This document shows positions 7,068 to 11,520 of a DNA stretch of 11,520 nt, piece after piece. How positions within the stretch are numbered: the first letter of the stretch is position 1; each line of letters begins with the position of its first letter. The DNA comes from Bacillota bacterium (GTDB lineage: Bacteria > Bacillota > Clostridia > Acetivibrionales > DSM-2933), in assembly GCA_023441845.1 (NCBI GenBank), contig JAEZNF010000037.1:1-11520 (forward strand). Reading direction: 5' to 3'. The notes below the pieces were generated by a model. The model did no database searches, was not told the origin of the DNA, and saw nothing but the letters and a program-made list of their open reading frames with translations. The translations under genes and the position numbers were made by a program.

Positions 7068-7112
7068 AAAAAGCGTACTCAAATCAGGCATACAAGCCTT
7101 ATTTGAGAACGC
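7068..7112 (-). terminator. Attenuator terminator in the glnA leader
   Basis: On the minus strand the arms GCGTTCTCAAATAAGGC (7112-7096) and GCCTGATTTGAGTACGC (7089-7073) pair over 15 positions with two mismatches around a 6-base loop. TTTTT (7072-7068) follows at once. It lies between the glnA promoter and its start codon, so readthrough is needed for expression. Confidence 0.82.
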
Positions 7113-7121
7113 CATTGTTCT
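7106..7121 (-). promoter_or_regulatory. ANTAR-type hexaloop antiterminator hairpin in the glnA leader
   Basis: On the minus strand AGAAC-AATGGC-GTTCT forms a 5-bp stem with a six-base loop that has A at position 1 and G at position 4, the loop signature recognised by ANTAR domains. Its loop end and 3' arm (7112-7106) are also the 5' arm of the leader terminator, so the two structures exclude each other. A second, weak A1/G4 hexaloop (ATAGCT at 7144-7139, only a 3-bp stem) lies 14 bases upstream; the known motif has two such hairpins. Confidence 0.7.
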
Positions 7122-7156
7122 TAAAATAAATAAGATAAAGCTATTTAATTAAAAAC

Positions 7157-7184
7157 ATTATACCACAATAAAAGTATTATGCAA
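7157..7184 (-). promoter_or_regulatory. Sigma-A promoter of glnA
   Basis: On the minus strand TTGCAT (7184-7179), a 16-base spacer and TATAAT (7162-7157) with an extended TGG before it. Transcription would start near 7150, giving a leader of about 145 bases that contains the attenuator. Confidence 0.75.
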
Positions 7185-7241
7185 TAAAAATTTGCAATTT
7201 ATAATCCTAACTTATGACTCAGTTAAGGTAATCCCCGTCAT

Positions 7242-7583
7242 TTATGCCGTAACCTTTTTTAGTGCTTCACTCTCACTGCTATAAATCTCAATAAACCTGT
7301 TTAACCTTGTAACCTCAAAAAGGTTCATTATTTCCGGCAAAAGGTTGCAAAGGACCATCCTGCCCTTCATTTCTTTAAATTTCTTGTAGGTATCTATAAT
7401 AATACCAAGCCCAATACTATTCATATAAATTATGCCTTCCATATTGACAATTACTGCTTGCCCTTCACTCTCACTAACAAGGTTATCAAGGAGATCCTTA
7501 AACTCATTTTGTGTTGAAATTCTTACTTGTCCTATTAATTTAACTATTTTTATACCGTTTAGTTCCTTGACTTCGACTTTCAT
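7242..7583 (-). CDS. STAS-domain anti-sigma factor antagonist-like protein
   Basis: A 113-residue single STAS domain of the SpoIIAA/RsbV type. These cytoplasmic proteins bind an anti-sigma kinase when unphosphorylated and release its partner. The domain shows VKLIGQVRISTQNEF at the start and YMNSIGLGIIIDTYK around the phosphorylatable Ser56. The residue before it is Asn, where Asp is common. LFEVTRLNRFIEIYSSESEA is the typical C-terminal helix. The start at 7583 has AGAGGGGG upstream. No anti-sigma kinase or sigma factor is adjacent, so this is an orphan and its partner is unknown. A stand-alone regulatory STAS for a phosphatase pathway is equally possible. Confidence 0.88.
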   Translation of the reverse strand: MKVEVKELNGIKIVKLIGQVRISTQNEFKDLLDNLVSESEGQAVIVNMEGIIYMNSIGLGIIIDTYKKFKEMKGRMVLCNLLPEIMNLFEVTRLNRFIEIYSSESEALKKVTA

Positions 7584-7634
7584 TTTATAAGCCCCCTCTA
7601 ACGTTATTAAGCATCAGGTACAGATCCAACAATC

Positions 7635-7664
7635 TTTATACAAACACATTACAACAAACAACAA
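7635..7664 (-). promoter_or_regulatory. Weak candidate promoter of the STAS gene
   Basis: On the minus strand TTGTTG (7664-7659), 18 bases, then TATAAA (7640-7635), about 52 bases before the start codon. The -35 match is poor, so another sigma factor or site is possible. Confidence 0.25.
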
Positions 7665-7850
7665 AATCCACTCTTATGTTGCTTTATCAAAACTTTAATT
7701 GTTTTATTTTCGGTTAATTCTAAAAATCATAAGTTGCTACATCAAGCAGAAATTTACATGAATCTAAAAATATTATAAATGAAAAGCATAGGTTTAAAAA
7801 TATCACAAAGATATTATATATCAAATAGCATTTTTATTCAATAAATTTAC

Positions 7851-7870
7851 GACACAACATGACACAACAT
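7851..7870. repeat. Tandem direct repeat of GACACAACAT
   Basis: Two exact, adjacent 10-base copies, one helical turn apart, in an otherwise featureless AT-rich spacer. It could be a tandem binding site; it is 268 bases from the STAS start, so the link to any gene is unclear. Confidence 0.6.
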
Positions 7871-7952
7871 TGTTTAAATAGATTTTATGTTTGCCTTGAA
7901 ATAAATGGTTGCATTCCTGCGCGCATTGAGAATAAAGGAGTTTGGCCCCATG

Positions 7953-7993
7953 AAAAAATAATCCCACGCACCTGGTACGTGGGGATTATTTTT
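7953..7993 (-). terminator. Strong terminator downstream of rubredoxin, probably bidirectional
   Basis: Arms AAAAAATAATCCCACG (7953-7968) and CGTGGGGATTATTTTT (7978-7993) pair over about 15 positions with one bulge around a 9-base loop. On both strands the stem ends in a T-run. It lies 47 bases past the rubredoxin stop codon. Confidence 0.88.
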
Positions 7994-8040
7994 AATATTT
8001 GTATCAAATTGTTATTACTCACCGTAATTTTTACTTACTA

Positions 8041-8199
8041 TTATTGCTTTTCGAACATATCTTTTCCAACACCGCATATCGGACATACCCAGTCAGCAGG
8101 TATATCCTCAAAAGATGTTCCCGGCGCAATGCCTCCGTCAGGATCTCCCACCTCAGGATCATATATGTATCCACATGCTGTACATACGTACTTATCCAT
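8041..8199 (-). CDS. Rubredoxin
   Basis: A 52-residue rubredoxin, a small cytoplasmic iron-sulfur-free electron carrier with one iron held by four cysteines. Both knuckles are present: [15 protein letters not shown] with Cys6 and Cys9, and [13 protein letters not shown] with Cys39 and Cys42. The conserved loop [16 protein letters not shown] is intact and the length is standard. In anaerobic Clostridia it passes electrons to oxygen- or peroxide-reducing enzymes such as flavodiiron proteins and rubrerythrin. GGGAG lies upstream of the ATG. It has its own candidate promoter and a strong terminator, so it can be expressed alone. No redox partner gene is nearby. Confidence 0.97.
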   Translation of the reverse strand: MDKYVCTACGYIYDPEVGDPDGGIAPGTSFEDIPADWVCPICGVGKDMFEKQ

Positions 8200-8234
8200 T
8201 AATTATCACTCTCCCGGTTAATATTTGTAAATAT

Positions 8235-8264
8235 ATTCTACCCTAATTTCTAACCTCATAACAA
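8235..8264 (-). promoter_or_regulatory. Probable sigma-A promoter of rubredoxin
   Basis: On the minus strand TTGTTA (8264-8259), 18 bases, then TAGAAT (8240-8235), in the 72-base gap after the membrane-protein gene and 36 bases before the rubredoxin start. Confidence 0.5.
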
Positions 8265-8271
8265 TATTTTT

Positions 8272-8766
8272 TTATTTTTTACTGCCTTTATTAAATATTA
8301 TATATAAGCCTAATACTATCAAAGCTACGGCCAAAAAGCTCCTTAGCCTGAAATTAACAAAACTCCCAAGAGTAACCGAAAAGAACATCAAAGATATAAA
8401 TCCCAATATAAATACAGGTATAAGAAGTCCTTTTCTTCTGCGGCCAAACGCGTATAACTCAGATAGTCCTACCGCCGGTGCCATTATATAGCCCGGCCAC
8501 ATTACGCTCCACATTCCGAATATGCTTGATATCTGAAGGACAAGTCCTATAGTCAATAAAATACCTCCAGGAACCAGTATCCCCATCGGTGATGCTCGAA
8601 AAAAAAATGCAAGATGCATCAATAATCCCGGCACTATCACAAAGAGAAGAGGCCAATACCGGGAAAAAATGTACCCTATACTTATTAAATTCATATTCAC
8701 AGCGAAAAACAAAATTCCTATAATAATAAAAACTGTTCCGAAAAAAACATTTTTTCTGCCGTACAT
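8272..8766 (-). CDS. DUF5668/LiaF-type transmembrane-domain protein
   Basis: A 164-residue integral membrane protein with about five hydrophobic segments (roughly 8-25, 36-56, 61-80, 113-132 and 141-157). The N-terminal pattern GTVFIIIGILFFAVN, then YWPLLFVIVPGLLM matches the short membrane domain found at the N-terminus of LiaF and in DUF5668 proteins. It lacks the soluble C-terminal domain of LiaF, and no LiaRS-like two-component pair is beside it, so an envelope-stress role is only a guess. ATG 8766 is preferred over 8784 because GGGAGG precedes it (10-base gap) and nothing ribosome-like precedes 8784. It is divergent from the cysteine-rich gene. Confidence 0.72.
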   Translation of the reverse strand: MYGRKNVFFGTVFIIIGILFFAVNMNLISIGYIFSRYWPLLFVIVPGLLMHLAFFFRASPMGILVPGGILLTIGLVLQISSIFGMWSVMWPGYIMAPAVGLSELYAFGRRRKGLLIPVFILGFISLMFFSVTLGSFVNFRLRSFLAVALIVLGLYIIFNKGSKK

Positions 8767-8802
8767 ATATGTTAAGCCTCCCATGTAATATTTTTCTATA
8801 TT

Positions 8803-8831
8803 ATTTTATAACTTTTTAATTATCACATCAA
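8803..8831 (-). promoter_or_regulatory. Candidate promoter of the DUF5668 gene
   Basis: On the minus strand TTGATG (8831-8826), 17 bases, then TAAAAT (8808-8803), about 36 bases before the start codon. Confidence 0.45.
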
Positions 8832-8881
8832 TACGCTTAAATTTATATATTATACGCATAATATTATATAAATTAAGATGA

Positions 8882-8910
8882 TTGATATGTTTTTATAGAG
8901 GAATTTTAAT
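8882..8910 (+). promoter_or_regulatory. Candidate promoter of the cysteine-rich protein gene
   Basis: TTGATA (8882-8887), 17 bases, then TTTAAT (8905-8910). It would give a leader of about 30 bases. The AT-rich context makes chance matches common. Confidence 0.35.
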
Positions 8911-8946
8911 TTATATGGCGAATTAGTAATAAAAGAGGTGTTTAAA

Positions 8947-9594
8947 ATGCTTATTGATACCAATGTTACCATTGCGTATAAATGCTACTCATGTGGTACT
9001 TTTGATTTCTTTAATACTTCTCTTTTTAAGTTTCTGAATGAAAAAGAAAATATATTGACATGCCGCTGTAATAATTCAAGAATCACTATAGTAAGTGATA
9101 ACGCAAGGAAGTTTAAGCTCTGCGCCCCATGTATGGGATGTGGCAGCGAACACACCTTTGTTATAAGCAAAAAAGACATTCTCTCCAAATGTGTTAATGT
9201 AATGTATTGCCCGGAAACAGGTATGCAGCAGTGTTTTATCGGAAAAGATGAGGATGTCCGTAAAAAAATCGATAGTCTTGAAAGAGAACTCGACGAAATT
9301 ATTAATCTTTTAGGGTATGACAGTTATTTCAGCAATACACAGGTCATGTTTGATGCGCTGAATAAGATTCATGATATCGCAGAAATCGGAAACCTTTTTT
9401 GCGAATGCGGAAGTAAAGAAATTGAGCTTCTAATGCTGTCGGATAAAATACAGTTAAAATGTTCGAAATGTACCGGAAGTAAAATCATAAATGCTTCCTC
9501 AAATAATGATTTAAAAGATTTGCTTTTAAAGCAGCAGATTATACTGTCCAAATCTTCATCAAGCATAAACATTTCTGAAATCAAGCCGATATAG
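8947..9594 (+). CDS. Cysteine-rich, probable multi-zinc-ribbon protein of unknown function
   Basis: A 215-residue soluble protein that I do not recognise. It has 14 cysteines in ordered clusters. YKCYSCG (13, 16) with TCRC (39, 41) forms a first candidate zinc ribbon. CAPCMGC (59, 62, 65) with Cys82, 88 and 96 forms a second site. FCECG (152, 154) with KCSKC (172, 175) forms a third. Between the second and third lies a short charged helix, KKIDSLERELDEIINLL (about 106-122), probably a coiled coil. There is no signal peptide or membrane segment. GAGG lies eight bases before ATG 8947; the GTG at 8938 overlaps that site. It precedes rho on the same strand, but rho has its own promoter. A nucleic-acid or protein adaptor role is possible but unproven. 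Confidence 0.75.
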   Translation: MLIDTNVTIAYKCYSCGTFDFFNTSLFKFLNEKENILTCRCNNSRITIVSDNARKFKLCAPCMGCGSEHTFVISKKDILSKCVNVMYCPETGMQQCFIGKDEDVRKKIDSLERELDEIINLLGYDSYFSNTQVMFDALNKIHDIAEIGNLFCECGSKEIELLMLSDKIQLKCSKCTGSKIINASSNNDLKDLLLKQQIILSKSSSSINISEIKPI

Positions 9595-9896
9595 CAACCT
9601 CGCCTGTTACATTACTAATTTTTCACTCGGGTTATACACTATACAAATGTACATCAACTGTCTTAACATCTGCAATGCATCTTAAATTATGCCTTACAAA
9701 CTTGAATATTTAAGGGAAATATTGCCCTTCTTAATTGACAAGGCCTTTTTTTGGTGCTATAATGTGAACAAAGTAGCATTCGAATATTCTCCCCAAATAG
9801 AAAATCTTCTTTGTGTGAAGGTTATTATTTATCTACTTGAATGAATTCCCAAATTATTGGTAATATATATACTATGTTTAAATAAGGTGGTGGACT
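9595..9896 (+). other. Spacer and rho leader without a gene
   Basis: No gene is seen. Two weak hairpins lie at 9705-9729 (AATATTT/AAATATT and AAGGG/CCCTT, overlapping), without a T-run; neither is a convincing terminator for the upstream gene. The rho promoter follows. The leader of about 127 bases contains the pair ACAAAG (9769-9774)/CTTTGT (9811-9816), which is not clearly a regulatory structure. Confidence 0.5.
9735..9763 (+). promoter_or_regulatory. Perfect consensus sigma-A promoter of rho
   Basis: TTGACA (9735-9740), exactly 17 bases, then TATAAT (9758-9763), with an extended TGC just before the -10. Both hexamers are full matches, unusual in this window. Transcription would start near 9770. 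Confidence 0.85.
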
Positions 9897-11520
9897 ATGG
9901 AGGACATTAATCTCGAGGGCAAGACGTTGGAAGACTTGCGCTACATTGCAAAAATGTTGGGCATAAAAAATGCTCTGAAGTACAAGAAAAGTGAGCTTAT
10001 TGAAAAAATCTACGAATCAGGAAAAGACAAAAAGGACAGCGGTATAATTGTGACAGGCAAATCCGATGATGAATCCGCATCTCTTAATTCTGATAAAAGT
10101 AATAAGCGTGTTGCCGAAGAGACTCAAAAACAATCTGCAAATGAAAAAGATAACGCTGAAGCAGAAGAGGTTCCGGTTGTTTTAAGAAAATCAAGACGCG
10201 GAAGGCCATTAAAATCCGCTGCGGCTAAAAAGGACTTATCCCAACCGGATGTTTCCAAACCTGAAATCGAGCCCCCAAAAGCCGAGGACACGGTTGTAGA
10301 GGGAAAAAAAGAAGCGGTTAAAAAGCCTGCGCCTGCAAAATCAGAAGCTGCTAAAGATGTAGAAGCCAAAGCCGAGCTGACTAAGTCTGAGGAAACAAAA
10401 AAAGAACCGGCTAAAGCCGTTGATTCTGAAACTGAGTCAGTTAAACGTGAAGAAGTAAAAAGAGAACCGGCTAAAGTTACAGAAGCTAAAACAGAGGCGG
10501 TTAAGGCTGAGGAAACAAAAAAAGAACCGATTAAGGCTGCAGAAGCTAAAACAGAGACGGTTAAGGCTGAGGAAACAAAAAAAGAACCGGTTAAAGCTGC
10601 AGAAGCTAAAACAGCGTCGGTTAAGCCTGAGGAAATAAAAAAAGATCCTGCTAAAGCTGTAGAAGCTAAAACAGAACCTCCGAAAAGACAGTTCGTTAAA
10701 AGAGATGAATCTCCTGCTTCTACCCAAAGCACACAACCGAAAAACGAAAAAGAAGATGCTGAAAAGCCTGAATTCAAGCCACAGGCGAGGCCTACCGAAC
10801 AAAGATACGAGGGCGCTCCACAGAACACCCAGCAAAGCACTCAGCAAAACAGCGGTTTTGAAAAAATCGAGAGCGATGACCCTGTTGAAGGTGTTTTGGA
10901 AGTTCTTCCGGACGGATATGGCTTCTTAAGAAGCGATAACTATCTTTCCGGAGCAAAGGACGTATATGTATCCCCTTCACAGATAAGGCGTTTCAGTCTT
11001 AAAACCGGTGATAAAATAAAGGGTAAAGGCAGAATACCGAAAGAGGGCGAAAAATTCCAGGCGTTGTTATATGTGCAGTCAGTAAACGGAGATCCTCCTG
11101 AAGTAGCATCAAAGAGAGTTGCTTTTGAATATCTCATTCCGATTTATCCGGAACAGAGAATTACATTGGAGACTTCGCCCAGAGAGCTTTCCACAAGACT
11201 TGTGGATTTAATCGCTCCAATCGGTAAGGGGCAGCGTGGGATGATCGTATCTCCTCCAAAGGCAGGTAAAACAATTCTTTTAAAAAAGATTGCCAATGCC
11301 ATAACAACAAATTATCCGGACATAAATCTTATAGTTCTTTTAATAGATGAACGTCCCGAAGAAGTAACAGACATGCAGCGTTCCATTAACGGAGAAGTAA
11401 TTTACTCAACCTTCGATGAAGTTCCCGAACACCACATTAAAGTGGCTGAAATGGTACTTGAGCGTGCACAGAGGTTGGTAGAGCAAAAAAAGGATGTCGT
11501 AATATTGTTAGACAGTATTA
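9897..11520 (+). CDS. rho: Transcription termination factor Rho with long repeat-bearing insertion (3' end outside window)
   Basis: The first 541 residues of Rho, the hexameric RNA helicase that ends transcription. In order: the N-terminal helical Rho_N domain (about 4-45, [20 protein letters not shown]), a low-complexity Lys/Glu/Ala/Pro insertion (about 46-326), the RNA-binding cold-shock domain (about 329-402, [14 protein letters not shown]), and the ATPase with Walker A PPKAGKT (453-459), the [15 protein letters not shown] segment and Walker B ILLDS near 536-540. The last 150 or so residues, with the Q and R loops, lie past the edge. The insertion holds an AT-hook-like RRGRP (100-104) and 20-residue repeats. 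Inserted Rho proteins are known in Clostridium, Bacteroidetes and Actinobacteria, where disordered insertions affect RNA binding, aggregation or condensates. AAGGTGG lies six bases before ATG 9897. The frame is open to the window end. Confidence 0.96.
   Translation, partial: MEDINLEGKTLEDLRYIAKMLGIKNALKYKKSELIEKIYESGKDKKDSGIIVTGKSDDESASLNSDKSNKRVAEETQKQSANEKDNAEAEEVPVVLRKSRRGRPLKSAAAKKDLSQPDVSKPEIEPPKAEDTVVEGKKEAVKKPAPAKSEAAKDVEAKAELTKSEETKKEPAKAVDSETESVKREEVKREPAKVTEAKTEAVKAEETKKEPIKAAEAKTETVKAEETKKEPVKAAEAKTASVKPEEIKKDPAKAVEAKTEPPKRQFVKRDESPASTQSTQPKNEKEDAEKPEFKPQARPTEQRYEGAPQNTQQSTQQNSGFEKIESDDPVEGVLEVLPDGYGFLRSDNYLSGAKDVYVSPSQIRRFSLKTGDKIKGKGRIPKEGEKFQALLYVQSVNGDPPEVASKRVAFEYLIPIYPEQRITLETSPRELSTRLVDLIAPIGKGQRGMIVSPPKAGKTILLKKIANAITTNYPDINLIVLLIDERPEEVTDMQRSINGEVIYSTFDEVPEHHIKVAEMVLERAQRLVEQKKDVVILLDSI
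10320..10679 (+). repeat. Six tandem 60-base units coding a 20-residue repeat in Rho
   Basis: A period of exactly 60 bases encodes units of the type [20 protein letters not shown] (Rho residues 142-261). Units beginning 10500 and 10560 are nearly identical. Those at 10440, 10620 and 10380 diverge more, and 10320 is degenerate. The rising identity toward the centre indicates recent in-frame duplication. The charge pattern alternates Lys and Glu, so the segment is probably disordered or a single long helix. Confidence 0.9.

Larger units (their letters stand above)
7584..8040. other. Gene-free AT-rich spacer
   Basis: No convincing gene on either strand. The stretch holds a possible STAS promoter (7635-7664), a tandem 10-base repeat (7851-7870), a miniature plus-strand reading frame and a strong terminator hairpin (7953-7993). 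The miniature frame is ATG AAA AAA TAA at 7950-7961, with AAAGGAG upstream at 7934-7940; three sense codons cannot be a functional protein. The remaining bases show only AT-rich DNA. Confidence 0.6.

Noticed and set aside
7090..7095. Six-base loop of the glnA leader terminator as the second ANTAR hexaloop
   Set aside because: On the transcript the loop reads TTGTAT, lacking A at position 1 and G at position 4.
7201..7230. Small hairpin after the STAS gene as its terminator
   Set aside because: The stem (CCTTAACT/AGTTAGG) needs a bulge and has no T-run; co-transcription into the glnA leader cannot be excluded.
7859..8221. Plus-strand open frame of 120 codons
   Set aside because: It runs through the terminator hairpin and is antisense to rubredoxin, which is certain.
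10124..10840. Minus-strand open frame of 238 codons rich in Ser/Ala/Leu
   Set aside because: It is the antisense of the Lys/Glu/Ala-rich repeat insertion of Rho; repetitive low-complexity coding keeps the opposite frame open. No known domain and no ribosome-binding evidence.

Overview
The window reads as chromosome of a low-GC, Gram-positive anaerobe of the class Clostridia, probably near the Ruminiclostridium/Acetivibrio group. This is inferred from AT-rich spacers, purine-rich Shine-Dalgarno sites, 444-residue alpha-type glutamine synthetase, rubredoxin, an ANTAR regulator, an AgrD-like peptide and a Rho factor with a long N-terminal insertion. No rRNA, tRNA, CRISPR array, phage gene or transposase was seen. 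All genes lie on the minus strand up to about 8770; the last two lie on the plus strand.

Left part (1-2640, minus strand): mscS and a small DUF951 protein overlap in one operon that ends in a clear terminator. Next comes htrA, a membrane-anchored serine protease whose start region is overlapped by a perfect 20-bp inverted repeat.

2641-3821 (minus strand): a compact signalling unit. A promoter is followed by a seven-helix membrane protein with no kinase domain and no histidine, then a 43-residue AgrD-like autoinducer precursor (2725-2856), then a terminator. The peptide has serine where AgrD peptides usually carry the ring-closing cysteine. No AgrB processing protease is visible in the window.

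4089-7184 (minus strand): a nitrogen region. glnA has its own promoter and a leader containing a strong terminator hairpin. That hairpin is mutually exclusive with a small hairpin carrying an A1/G4 hexaloop, the RNA signature read by ANTAR proteins. Downstream lie an ANTAR regulator with a degenerate receiver domain (Asp to Glu at the phosphorylation site) and a class-I glutamine-amidotransferase-type gamma-glutamyl hydrolase. The likely logic is that the ANTAR protein stabilises the antiterminator and lets glnA be transcribed.

7242-8831 (minus strand): an orphan STAS anti-sigma-antagonist-like protein, rubredoxin with its own promoter and strong terminator, and a DUF5668/LiaF-type membrane protein.

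8882-11520 (plus strand): a cysteine-rich, probably zinc-binding protein of unknown function, then rho behind a perfect consensus promoter. Rho carries an insertion of about 280 residues, including six 20-residue repeats, between its N-terminal helical domain and its RNA-binding domain. It runs off the right edge just after Walker B.
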